NCBI GenBank assembly: GCA_042408445.1
Contig: JBHORC010000006.1
Location: forward strand, 62,001-126,000
DNA length: 64,000 nt
Source of the DNA: CF-46 sp042408445
GTDB taxonomy: Bacteria; Chloroflexota; Limnocylindria; Limnocylindrales; CSP1-4
Direction: 5' to 3'
Shown: piece after piece, positions 24,056-32,156 of the stretch
Position numbering within the stretch: the first letter of the stretch is position 1
How the letters are laid out: every line of letters starts with the position of its first letter
Translations under genes and position numbers: made by a program
Notes under the pieces: generated by a model
Databases searched by the model: none
What the model saw: only the letters and a program-made list of their open reading frames with translations
Told to the model about the DNA's origin: nothing

Positions 24056-25605
24056 GCACAGCGGCTCCCGAGCAGTTCGTCCTCGCCATCGACCAGGGGA
24101 CGAGCTCGACGCGGGCGATCGCCTTCGATGCGAGCTGGTCGATCCGGACCAGCGCCAGCCGTCGCCTGTCGATCCGTCATCCCCAACCCGGCTGGGCGGA
24201 GCAGGACCCGGACGAGATCCTCGCGTCGGTCGTCGAGGTCGTCGAGGAGGTTCTCGCGACCGTCGGCGGCCCCGACGCGATCGCGGCCGTCGGCCTGGCG
24301 AACCAGGGCGAGACGGTCGTCCCGTGGGACCGGGTGACGGGCGAGGCGCTCGGGCCCGCGGTCGTCTGGCATTGCCGCAGGAGCCAGACGATCGTCGACC
24401 GGGTCGCCGCCGCAGGACACGGCGACGAGATCCGGGCCCGAACCGGCCTCCCACTCGACCCGTATTTCTCTGCCGGCAAGATCCGCTGGCTGATCGAGGA
24501 GGTTCCGGCCGTCGCTGGGGCGGCGCGGGCGGGCCGCCTCTCTGTCGGGACGGTCGACTCATGGCTGACGGCGCGTCTCGGCGGCAAAGAACGTGACGAG
24601 ACGCCGGGTGGCGCCCGCGCCGCTGACCACCGCGGCCGGACCGACCCCTCGACCGCCTCGCGGACCCAGCTCTTCGGCCTCGCCTCGCTCGACTGGGACG
24701 ACGAGCTCCTGCGCTGGTTCGGTGTCCCCGCCGACACCGTCCCGACCGTCGGGCCGTCCGCCGGCGCGCTCGGAACCTTGTCGCATTCGTCGTGGGGCGG
24801 GTCCCTGCCGCTCCGGGCGATGCTCTGCGACCAGCAGGGGGCCCTCGTCGGCCAAGGCGGCCATCGGCCGGGGACGATCAAGGCGACGTACGGGACCGGC
24901 GTCTTCGTCCTGGCCCAGGCGGGTCACGTCCCGCCACAGCCTCCGCCCGGGATCCTCGTGACGGTCGGCTGGACAAGCCCGGATGGCCTTCCGACCTACG
25001 CGTTGGATGGCGGCGTGTTCAGTGCCGGGAGCCTCCTCGACTGGCTCGAGACCGGGCTCGGGATCCTCGAGTCCGCCGGCGACCTCGACCGCCTCGCCGC
25101 GACCGTCCCGGATGCCCGCGGTGTGCGTCTCCTGCCCGCCCTCGCCGGCCTCGGCGCACCGTGGTGGGATCCGGACGCGCGGGCCGTGATCGCTGGGATC
25201 AGCGCCGGAACCGGCCGCGGCCACATCGCCCGCGCAGCGATCGATGCGATCGCCCATCGGGTCGTGGACGTCGTCGAGGCGATGACGCCGCAGCTGCCCG
25301 ACCCGTCCGTCCCGCTCCGGGTCGACGGCGGCCTCACCGCGAGCGACCTGCTGATGCAGCGACAGGCGGACCTGATCGGCCGCCCGCTCGAGGTCGCGAC
25401 GACGACCGAGTCGACCGCGCTCGGCGTCGCCCTGATGGCGGCGATCGGCGCGGGCCGGCTCACGGAGGCGGAGGCGGCAGACGTTGCCACGACAGCCCGA
25501 CGGATCCAGCCGGGCATCGACGAACACGCACGCACAGCCGAGCGCGGCGCGTGGCGCGAGTTCGTCCGGAACGCTGCCGCACTCGCCCCAGCGCGTCCGG
25601 CATGA
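24052..25605 (+). CDS. glpK: Glycerol kinase
   Basis: FGGY kinase making sn-glycerol-3-phosphate from glycerol and ATP. The 517-residue protein carries the GlpK-type 'AIDQGTSSTRAIAFD', 'NQGETVVPWDRVTG' (glycerol site), 'LCDQQGALVGQG' with the catalytic Asp, 'KATYGTGVF', and 'RVDGGLTASDLLMQ'. A short insert near residues 183-195 is rich in Gly/Arg/Asp and probably a loop. The operon context with a G3P dehydrogenase and a glycerophosphodiesterase supports glycerol over other polyols. The Arg of the canonical 'QxR' glycerol grip is replaced by 'QGE', so a related polyol cannot be excluded. Confidence 0.88.
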   Translation: MSTAAPEQFVLAIDQGTSSTRAIAFDASWSIRTSASRRLSIRHPQPGWAEQDPDEILASVVEVVEEVLATVGGPDAIAAVGLANQGETVVPWDRVTGEALGPAVVWHCRRSQTIVDRVAAAGHGDEIRARTGLPLDPYFSAGKIRWLIEEVPAVAGAARAGRLSVGTVDSWLTARLGGKERDETPGGARAADHRGRTDPSTASRTQLFGLASLDWDDELLRWFGVPADTVPTVGPSAGALGTLSHSSWGGSLPLRAMLCDQQGALVGQGGHRPGTIKATYGTGVFVLAQAGHVPPQPPPGILVTVGWTSPDGLPTYALDGGVFSAGSLLDWLETGLGILESAGDLDRLAATVPDARGVRLLPALAGLGAPWWDPDARAVIAGISAGTGRGHIARAAIDAIAHRVVDVVEAMTPQLPDPSVPLRVDGGLTASDLLMQRQADLIGRPLEVATTTESTALGVALMAAIGAGRLTEAEAADVATTARRIQPGIDEHARTAERGAWREFVRNAAALAPARPA

Positions 25606-25663
25606 CGCCACTCCACCAGGAACGCGCACCCTCACCCACCGTCCACGACAGGAGGAGCACCCG

Positions 25664-26479
25664 ATGACCTCGAACGCCTGGCTTCGCCCCGAGCGGCCGC
25701 TCGTGATCGCGCACCGCGGCCATTCGATCGACGTACCGGAGAACACCCTCGGCGCCTACCGGCGGGCGATCGAGCTCGGGACCGGGATGATCGAGTGCGA
25801 CGTCAACCGGACCCGCGACGACGAGCTCGTGATGATCCACGACTGGAAGCTCGACCGGACGACGAACGGCCGTGGTCCCGTCCGCGACCTGACGCTCGCG
25901 GAGGTGCAGGAGCTCGATGCTGGATCCTGGATGGGCGGCCAATTCGCCGACATGCGCGTGCCGACGACGATCGAGGCGATCGAGCTCGGCCGGGAGGCCG
26001 GGATCGAGATGTGCTTCGAGGTGAAGGGCGAGACGCCGGACGAGTACGCCGGCACCGCGGTCCGGCTCGCCGAGCTGCTGCGGGACCGGAACGCGCTCGA
26101 GTGGGCGTTCATGTCGAGCTACGACCACGCGGCGATGGCGCTCGCGAAGGAGCGCGTCCCGGAGCTGCTCTTCGCTCCGGAGCGGCTCCCGGACGACGTG
26201 CCGGTCGATCCCGAGGAGGCCGTCCGCCAGGCCCGATCGCTCGGCGCCGAAGTCCTCCAGAACCACTGGCGGTTCCTGACCGGTGACCTCGTCCGCGCGC
26301 TGCACGAGTCGGGGATCGCGATCTGGGCCTGGCCGACCACCGAGGAGCACGAGATCGCGGCGAGCCTCGCCGTCGGTGTGGACGGCGTCATGGGCGACGA
26401 CGTCGCGGCGATGGTCCGCGCGGTCGGAGCGCTCCAGGCGGCGCCGTCGACCGGAGCGACCGGCGCCGCAGCCGACTGA
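25664..26479 (+). CDS. Glycerophosphodiester phosphodiesterase
   Basis: GDPD family enzyme cleaving glycerophosphodiesters to sn-glycerol-3-phosphate and an alcohol; 271 residues. The catalytic His of 'IAHRGHSIDVPENT' and the second in 'VMIHDWKLDRTTNG' are present, as are the metal ligands 'IECDVNRT' and 'FEVKGE'. There is no signal peptide, so it is cytosolic, as in UgpQ. A strong GGAGG (25651-25655) precedes the ATG. It closes the GntR-glp operon and would feed G3P directly to the dehydrogenase fusion. Confidence 0.92.
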   Translation: MTSNAWLRPERPLVIAHRGHSIDVPENTLGAYRRAIELGTGMIECDVNRTRDDELVMIHDWKLDRTTNGRGPVRDLTLAEVQELDAGSWMGGQFADMRVPTTIEAIELGREAGIEMCFEVKGETPDEYAGTAVRLAELLRDRNALEWAFMSSYDHAAMALAKERVPELLFAPERLPDDVPVDPEEAVRQARSLGAEVLQNHWRFLTGDLVRALHESGIAIWAWPTTEEHEIAASLAVGVDGVMGDDVAAMVRAVGALQAAPSTGATGAAAD

Positions 26480-26542
26480 GGTCGCGCGCCCGGGCGTGAC
26501 CCGGAGGCAGGAATCGTCGCGGCCGCGTACGCTGCCGCGCGG

Positions 26543-27856
26543 ATGGACCCCGACGTCGATCGAGCCGCCCCTTCTCGCCCGGCGGCGCTGACCCGGCGTC
26601 GGTTCCTGCGTGGCGCGGCGGCCGCCGGGTTCGCGGCCTCGCTCGGTGGCGTCGCGGCGTTTCTCGCCGCGTGCTCGCCCCAGACCTCGCCGTCGCCCTC
26701 GTCCTCGGCGGGCTCGCCGGCGCCGTCCATCTCCAGCGAGCCGTCCGGCAGCCCATCCGCCGAGCCGTCCCTCGAGCCCTCGCCGAGCGCCTCGACCGCC
26801 CCGACGGCAAGCCCACCGCCGGCGCTCTCGCTCGAGCAGAAGATCGCGGGTCTGATGATCGTCGGCTTCCGCGGCTCCCGACTCGACCAGACGCCGTGGA
26901 TCCGCACGGCCGTCGCCGATCGCGGCCTGCGCGGCGTGATCCTCTTCGACCGCGATCAGCAGACGGGCGCTCAGCGGAACGTCCTGTCGGCCGCGCAGGT
27001 CCGGCGGCTCGTCGCGGATCTGCGCGCCGCAGCCGCGCCGCGGGTGATCGTCACGAGCATCGACCAGGAAGGCGGGATCGTCACCCGCCTTTCGCCCGCT
27101 CACGGCTTCCCGGCGCTCGCCTCCGAGGCGGAGATCGGTGGCGGCACGGTCGCGACGGCGCGACGCTGGGCGTCGACGATGGCCACGACCCTCGCGGACG
27201 CCGGGATCGACCTCGACTACGCCCCGGTCGTCGACCTGAACGTGAACCCCCACAGCCCGGCGATCGGCGGCCTCGATCGCTCGTTCTCCGCGAATCCGGA
27301 CGTCGTCGTCCGGATGGCGACGATCGAGATCGAGGCGCTGCGCCGGGCCGGCGTCCGGAGCGTGCTGAAGCACTTCCCGGGCATCGGCAGCTCGACGACG
27401 AACACGGACTTCGGCGTCGCCGACGTGACGAAGACGTGGAGCCGGACCGAGCTCGAGCCGTTCCGCCGGCTGATCGCGGCCGGGACAGCGGACGTCGTCA
27501 TGGCGGGCCACGTCGTCAACGGCCAGCTCGATCCCGACAAGCCGGCGTCCCTTTCGAAGGCGGTCGTGACGGACCTGCTGCGCGGCGAGCTCGGCTGGGA
27601 AGGCGTGGTCGTGACGGACGACCTCCAGGCGGCCGCCATCACGAAGCGGTTCGGGGCGGACGAGGCGGTGCTCCTCGCCCTCGAGGCCGGCAACGACCTC
27701 CTCCTGTTCGCGAACCAGCAGGTCTACGACAAGACGATCGTCGAACGGGTCGTCCGGGTCGTCGCCGCGGCGGTGGCGTCCGGGCGCCTGCCCGAGAGCC
27801 GGATCGACGAGGCCTGGTCGCGCGTCGAGCAACGGTTCGGCGCGACGACCCCCTGA
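26543..27856 (+). CDS. GH3 NagZ-like lipoprotein, Tat signal, active-site His missing
   Basis: Glycoside hydrolase family 3 protein, 437 residues. It begins with a Tat-type 'RRRFLRG' and a lipobox ending in 'LAACS', then a Ser/Pro linker to about residue 95. The barrel has 'SIDQEGGIVTRL', 'GIDLDYAPVVDLN' and the nucleophile Asp in 'VVTDDLQAAAI', as in NagZ beta-N-acetylhexosaminidases. The NagZ catalytic loop 'KHFPGHG...DSH' reads 'KHFPGIGSSTTNTDFG', so the general acid-base His is missing. The enzyme may have altered chemistry or be a binding protein. TACGCT at 26528-26533, nine bases before the ATG, suggests a leaderless transcript. Confidence 0.87.
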   Translation: MDPDVDRAAPSRPAALTRRRFLRGAAAAGFAASLGGVAAFLAACSPQTSPSPSSSAGSPAPSISSEPSGSPSAEPSLEPSPSASTAPTASPPPALSLEQKIAGLMIVGFRGSRLDQTPWIRTAVADRGLRGVILFDRDQQTGAQRNVLSAAQVRRLVADLRAAAAPRVIVTSIDQEGGIVTRLSPAHGFPALASEAEIGGGTVATARRWASTMATTLADAGIDLDYAPVVDLNVNPHSPAIGGLDRSFSANPDVVVRMATIEIEALRRAGVRSVLKHFPGIGSSTTNTDFGVADVTKTWSRTELEPFRRLIAAGTADVVMAGHVVNGQLDPDKPASLSKAVVTDLLRGELGWEGVVVTDDLQAAAITKRFGADEAVLLALEAGNDLLLFANQQVYDKTIVERVVRVVAAAVASGRLPESRIDEAWSRVEQRFGATTP

Positions 27857-27903
27857 GGCACGGGCGCCAACCGCGCGGGCCGCGAGCCGGCGAACCCCAC
27901 CCC

Positions 27904-30141
27904 CTAGTCGTCGCCGAACGCGATTCGCGCCGCCCGCGCGAGCCGTCCCGGCGCGTGCTGGAGGGCCGCGGCCACGGCCCGTTCGGACGGTCGAAGCGAC
28001 CCCGGCGCGCGCGTGGCCGCGGCCGGCACGACGAGCAGTGGCCCGCGCCGACGTACCACCCGCCAGGCCGCTGATCCATCCGCGCGCCGGTCGTATCGGA
28101 TGTCGACCACCGCCCGCCCCACGCGAAGACCCCGGATCGTGACCCCCGGCAGCCACGCGGGCAGCCGCGGCCGGACCACGCGGAGCATGCGCAGGGGCGC
28201 GAACGGCTCGAGGCCGAGCATTGTCTGGACGAGGCCGATCACCGCGCTCGCGGACCACGCCTGCGGGCTGTTCGCCCGCGGGTACGGGACCGGCGCCGGC
28301 ACCTCGCGCCGGTCGTGGCCGGTCAGCGCCTCCGGTAGCCGTCGACCGGGACTCAGCTCGGCCGCCCGAAGGACGCCGTCGGCCAGCCGATCCAGGTGCC
28401 GTTCGAACCCGTAGCGCTTGAGCCCGAGCGCGATCGGCATCTGCTCGACGGGCCAGACGGCGCCGAGGTGGTAGGCGAACGGGTTGTACGACGTGTCCTC
28501 GGAGGACAGCGTCCGGATCCCCCAGCCGGAGAACAGATCCGGTGCGAGGAGGCGGTCGGCGACCGCGCGGGCAAATGGCCGCGGAACAACGCCCGCCGCG
28601 AGCGCGTGGCCCGCGTTCGAGGCGATCGGCTGGACCTGCCGCTTGTCGCCATCGAGCGCCATCGCGTAGTAGCTCATGTCGGGCATCCAGAACGCGTCGT
28701 GCCAGCGCCGCCGCAGGTCGCGCGCCCGGCGGAGCTCCGTGGCGGCCGCCGCGTCGTCGCCGAGCGCGGTCAGGATCTCGGCCATCCGCTCGATCGCGAG
28801 GACGTGGTACGCCTGCTCCTCCACGGTGGCGATCGGGCCGAGGGCGGAGCGACCGTTCGCGTGGCGGATCGCCTCGTCCGAATCCTTCCACGCCTGGTTC
28901 GGCAGGCCGCGCGGCGATCGACGCTCGTACTCGAGGAAGCCGTCGCCATCGAGATCGCCGTGCTCGCGCGCCCAGGCCAGTGCGCCGCGCGCCGTGTCGA
29001 GGTGCTCGCGCAGGAGGTCGTCGTTGCCGGTCCAGTGCCACAGCTCCGCGAGGACGACGACGAAGAGCGCAGCGGTGGTCTGGCTGCCGTAGTACGCGTC
29101 CTGGGGGACGACCCCGAGCTCGGCAAGTGGCCCGGTCCGCATCTCGTGGATGAGCTTGCCCGGCTCGGCGTCACGCCAGGCGCTGTCGGTGTCGGACTGC
29201 GTCCGGGCGGTCGCGGCGAGACCGCCGACCGCCGCTCGTGGACCGAGCGACAGCGACTGCCAGCCGACGATGGCTGTGTCGCGGCCGAAGAACCCAGTGT
29301 ACGTCGGGACGCCGGCGTTCAGGAGCCAGGCAGCGCCAGACGACGAGCCGAGGAGCTGCTCCTCGAGCTCGAGGTTCCGCAGGTCGAACAGGTCGTCCGC
29401 CGCCCGATCCCAGATCCGGACAAGCCGATCGTCGGCCTCCACGAACGTGCGCCGCGCGCGCCAGGCGCGGCGCTGCCGGTCGCGCCGAGCCGCTTCGTCC
29501 GGCGTTCGCTCACGCCACGCGGCGCCCTCGCGGACCGCGTACGTCAGGCTCGCCTCCCAGTGGCCGTGTTCGGGGAGGTCGAGGTCGAAGGAAACGCCGT
29601 GCTCGTCGACCCGGGGCGCGGACGTGGCGGTGTCCACCCGGATCCGGAGCCCGCGTTCGTCGACGCGGCCATCGCGCTGGACGCGGTACTCGAATTCGAG
29701 CATGTCGTCGGTGGCCCGGCGGCGGATCTCGCCTTGCTGCTCGCGATCGCGATCCAGCTCGGCGACATCGATGAAGTCGGCGTCCAGGTCCAGCCGGAGC
29801 GATGTCCGGCAGGGAACGCGGGAGCGGTTGTGGACGTGAAGCCGCTCGACCAGCCCGGGCCCGACCTCCCGCTCGAGGATCAGCTCGACCGAGTCCTCCG
29901 GGAGCAGCGGGCCGTCCGGGGTTCCGCCGTCGCGCTCGCGTCGCAGCAGCGTCGTCGACCGATCGCTCTCCACCTGCGCGATGTGGACCAGCTCGAGCGG
30001 CCGGCCGTCCAGCGTCAGTCGGTGGCAGGCGAGGATGCGGGCATCGCGGTGGTAGAGGCCGTGACGCCCGCCGGCGATGACCCCGTCGGGCGACGAGCAG
30101 AGGACGGTCGAGCCGGAGAAGAGGATCGTGTCGTCGGGCAC
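27904..30141 (-). CDS. Glycogen-debranching / amylo-alpha-1,6-glucosidase family protein
   Basis: The 745-residue protein has an N-terminal beta-rich domain (about 1-215; 'GLYHRDARILACHRLTLDG'), typical of the GDE N-terminal bis domain, then an alpha/alpha toroid ('TGFFGRDTAIVGWQSL', 'LPNQAWKDSDEAI', 'YNPFAYHLGAVWPVEQMPIAL'). Such proteins trim alpha-glucan branches or act on related glucosides. Conserved Asp and Glu residues in those segments are candidate catalytic groups. The GTG at 30141 is the only fitting start; no ribosome binding site is evident. It stands alone, convergent with the GH3 gene and upstream of a tRNA on the other strand. Confidence 0.85.
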   Translation of the reverse strand: MPDDTILFSGSTVLCSSPDGVIAGGRHGLYHRDARILACHRLTLDGRPLELVHIAQVESDRSTTLLRRERDGGTPDGPLLPEDSVELILEREVGPGLVERLHVHNRSRVPCRTSLRLDLDADFIDVAELDRDREQQGEIRRRATDDMLEFEYRVQRDGRVDERGLRIRVDTATSAPRVDEHGVSFDLDLPEHGHWEASLTYAVREGAAWRERTPDEAARRDRQRRAWRARRTFVEADDRLVRIWDRAADDLFDLRNLELEEQLLGSSSGAAWLLNAGVPTYTGFFGRDTAIVGWQSLSLGPRAAVGGLAATARTQSDTDSAWRDAEPGKLIHEMRTGPLAELGVVPQDAYYGSQTTAALFVVVLAELWHWTGNDDLLREHLDTARGALAWAREHGDLDGDGFLEYERRSPRGLPNQAWKDSDEAIRHANGRSALGPIATVEEQAYHVLAIERMAEILTALGDDAAAATELRRARDLRRRWHDAFWMPDMSYYAMALDGDKRQVQPIASNAGHALAAGVVPRPFARAVADRLLAPDLFSGWGIRTLSSEDTSYNPFAYHLGAVWPVEQMPIALGLKRYGFERHLDRLADGVLRAAELSPGRRLPEALTGHDRREVPAPVPYPRANSPQAWSASAVIGLVQTMLGLEPFAPLRMLRVVRPRLPAWLPGVTIRGLRVGRAVVDIRYDRRADGSAAWRVVRRRGPLLVVPAAATRAPGSLRPSERAVAAALQHAPGRLARAARIAFGDD

Positions 30142-30307
30142 CGTCGTTCGGAAGCGTGCGGCTGGTCGAGGGCGACGACGAAGGTGCCGCGGCGTGCCGC
30201 AACCGCGACCGGCGCACGGGTGAGCCGCTGTTTCAGCCGCGCGACACCGCCGCCGAGCGGCGCGCCGCCCTTCGCCGGTGGTTCGCCGGTCCTCGGACCG
30301 GGCCGAC

Positions 30308-30313
30308 TATCAT
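30308..30313 (+). promoter_or_regulatory. -10 box before tRNA-Arg
   Basis: TATCAT ends ten bases before the tRNA. A convincing -35 box is not seen at normal spacing. Confidence 0.3.
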
Positions 30314-30323
30314 GGGCGCTCGC

Positions 30324-30399
30324 GCGCCTGTAGCTCAGTGGATAGAGCGTCGGCCTCCGGAGCCGAAGGTCGCAGGTTCGAATCCTGTCGGGCGCGCCA
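30324..30399 (+). tRNA. tRNA-Arg (anticodon CCG), CCA encoded
   Basis: A complete 76-base cloverleaf was folded by hand. The acceptor stem pairs GCGCCTG (30324-30330) with CGGGCGC (30389-30395), including one G-T. The D stem is GCTC/GAGC and the anticodon stem TCGGC/GCCGA. The anticodon CCG is at 30357-30359, and the T arm has TTCGAAT. The discriminator is G, followed by encoded CCA. It reads CGG, a frequent Arg codon here. A recombinase remnant follows directly downstream. Confidence 0.96.
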
Positions 30400-30401
30400 G
30401 T

Positions 30402-30545
30402 TCAACCTTTTCGGGCAGAGCCAGCGCCAATCTGTGCGCATAGGCCCGTCAGGCGCACCCGGACGATCTCGGGTCCCTCGACCACGATCTGCTCGTAGAT
30501 CGCGTGGAGCAGGTCTGCCTTCTCCTGCCCCCTGTGCTGTCAATC
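30402..30545 (-). pseudogene. C-terminal remnant of a serine site-specific recombinase
   Basis: On the minus strand the frame reads '...NPEAD', a TGA stop, then 'QEKADLLHAIYEQIVVEGP' and 'EIVRVRLTG' before ending. The second stretch closely matches the C-terminal tail of large serine recombinases from high-GC bacteria ('LLHALYERIVV..P..VSVRLTP'). The TGA stands where a Trp would be expected. No start, catalytic domain or zinc ribbon remains. It lies three bases from the tRNA 3' end, a usual integration site. Identification is from memory of the family pattern. Confidence 0.45.
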
Positions 30546-30688
30546 GGCTTCGGGATTGAGGTGCCTGGCCGACGAGGGTGGCTGGACCACGTGAGTCAGT
30601 TGGGAAGCGGGGCCTCCGAGCACAGTCCATTGCCGCGTCGGTCCGCGGGCGCCACACTCGACTCGTCGATACCGCGTGGAGGACCGCC

Positions 30689-31186
30689 ATGGGGTGGACC
30701 ATCGAGAGCGTCGAGCAGGCACCAGTTCAGCCGGAGGACGTGTTCCGTCTCTACGCCGATCCGGCCACGTGGGCGCAGTGGGGACACAACGCGACGCGTG
30801 TCGAGGCCGATGGACCGCTCGCCGCGGGATCGATCGTTGAGGTCCGCGCGAACTACGGCAAAACGTATCCGTGCGTGGTCCGCAGGTTCGAGCCCGGCAG
30901 GGCGCTCGAGCTGAGCGTCCGACCCCCGTTGCTCTCGATCGTGAACACCTACGAGGTCGAGCCCTCCGCGATAGGAGCGAGGGTGCGCCACGCCTTCGAT
31001 GTATCCGGCCCGCTGGCGGGGGTGACCCGCGCGATCGGGCTCGGCCGCCTCTACCGACGGCAGCTCGAGCGAGAGGTCAAGCGCGTCATCGAGCTGGCCA
31101 CTCCTGGATCCACCGGTGACCGCAAGCCGGGCGACGAGGCGACTGCGAGCGGCGCGGCTGGTGACGACACCGCAGACCGTGCATAG
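30689..31186 (+). CDS. SRPBCC family protein
   Basis: The 165-residue protein has the START/Bet v1-like pattern: 'APVQPEDVFRLYADPATWAQWGHNA', central strands around 'GSIVEVRANYGKTYPCVV', and a C-terminal helix 'YRRQLEREVKRVIELA'. Members bind hydrophobic ligands or act as cyclases; no function can be assigned. GGAGG precedes the ATG by six to seven bases. It is a single gene beside the tRNA and recombinase remnant, so it may have arrived with the lost element. The last 25 residues are low-complexity. Confidence 0.82.
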   Translation: MGWTIESVEQAPVQPEDVFRLYADPATWAQWGHNATRVEADGPLAAGSIVEVRANYGKTYPCVVRRFEPGRALELSVRPPLLSIVNTYEVEPSAIGARVRHAFDVSGPLAGVTRAIGLGRLYRRQLEREVKRVIELATPGSTGDRKPGDEATASGAAGDDTADRA

Positions 31187-31189
31187 GCT

Positions 31190-31393
31190 TCACCGCAGAT
31201 CGTCCGCAGGCGGGCCCGCCGGGTCTAACGCGAGCCACCGGTCGCGAGCTTCCTGTTTGGCATGCACGCCCGTCGACATCGCGATGAGCGTGGCCTTGCG
31301 GGCCGGTAGGACCAAGACAAAGCGACTTGTGGCGCCTGCCAGCAACCCGGCGCGGATGATCGGTTCGCCGAGTGCTTGTGCGTGATCGCGCAT
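31190..31393 (-). CDS. Small hypothetical protein
   Basis: A 67-residue frame begins 12 bases after the ABC ATPase stop and is read in the same direction. Composition is ordinary, with a 'RFVLVLPARKATLIAM' strand-like core. No family was recognised. It could be a genuine short gene at the operon end or a fragment. Confidence 0.35.
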   Translation of the reverse strand: MRDHAQALGEPIIRAGLLAGATSRFVLVLPARKATLIAMSTGVHAKQEARDRWLALDPAGPPADDLR

Positions 31394-31404
31394 GGTTCCG
31401 GCCG

Positions 31405-32127
31405 TCAGGCGGCAACCTGCACGTCCGCCACGCGCTCGTCGGCGATGATCCGCCCGTCGCGCATCCGGATGATCCGGTCGCAGGCGGCGCCAACCTCCTG
31501 GTCGTGGGTGACGATGAGCACCGTCTGCCCGCGCTCACGGTTGAAGCGACGGAGCAGGCCCAGGACTTCCGCGGCCCGGGATGAATCCAGGTTGCCCGTC
31601 GGCTCATCACCGAGGATCAGCTTCGGGTCGTTCACGAGGGCACGGGCGATGGCCACGCGCTGCTGCTCGCCACCTGACAACTCCATCCGCCGGTGCCCCG
31701 CTCGCTCGGCAAGGCCGACCGACGCCAGCGAGGCGCGCGCAGCCACACGGGCTGCCGAACCGGACGTCCCGGCATACTCGGCGGCGAGGGCCACGTTCTC
31801 CTCGGCGGTGAGCGTCGGGACCAGGTTGAAGGACTGGAACACGAAGCCCATCGATCGAGCCCGGATGGACGTTCGCTCGCCGTCCGAGAGGGTCGTCGCA
31901 TCGACCCCATCGATGCGCAGGGTCGGAGCCGGGCCGTCGTCGGTATCCGGCGCGTGGAGCAGCCCGAGCAGGTGCATGAGGGTGCTCTTGCCGGAGCCTG
32001 ACGGCCCCATGATCGCCACCATCTCGCCGGCGGCGATGCTGACGTCAACACCCTGCAGGGCATCGATGCTGGTCCGGCGCGACAGCCGGTAGGTCTTGCG
32101 CAGGTCGGTCGCTTCGATCAGGTTCAT
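31405..32127 (-). CDS. ABC transporter ATP-binding protein (MacB/LolD type)
   Basis: The 240-residue ATPase drives a MacB/FtsX-type transporter. Walker A is 'GPSGSGKST', the Q loop 'FVFQSFNLVPTLTAEENV', the signature 'LSGGEQQRVAIARAL', Walker B 'LILGDEPTGNLD' and the H loop 'VTHDQEV'. Such systems export lipids, antibiotics or lipoproteins, or work by mechanotransmission. The ATG at 32127 has AAGGAG seven bases upstream. An in-frame ATG at 32160 overlapping the permease stop is the alternative. Its partner permease is broken, so the ATPase may now be orphaned. Confidence 0.93.
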   Translation of the reverse strand: MNLIEATDLRKTYRLSRRTSIDALQGVDVSIAAGEMVAIMGPSGSGKSTLMHLLGLLHAPDTDDGPAPTLRIDGVDATTLSDGERTSIRARSMGFVFQSFNLVPTLTAEENVALAAEYAGTSGSAARVAARASLASVGLAERAGHRRMELSGGEQQRVAIARALVNDPKLILGDEPTGNLDSSRAAEVLGLLRRFNRERGQTVLIVTHDQEVGAACDRIIRMRDGRIIADERVADVQVAA

Positions 32128-32156
32128 CGTTCGCTCCTTCGTCGTTCGGTCGTTGG

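Noticed and set aside
25460..29041. Open frame of about 1190 codons on the minus strand
   Set aside because: It is antisense to glycerol kinase, GDPD and the GH3 gene and out of frame with the debranching gene; no recognisable motif.
30310..30702. Minus-strand frame containing 'RQDSNLRPSAPEADALSTEL'
   Set aside because: This peptide is the well-known artefact of translating the complement of a tRNA gene.
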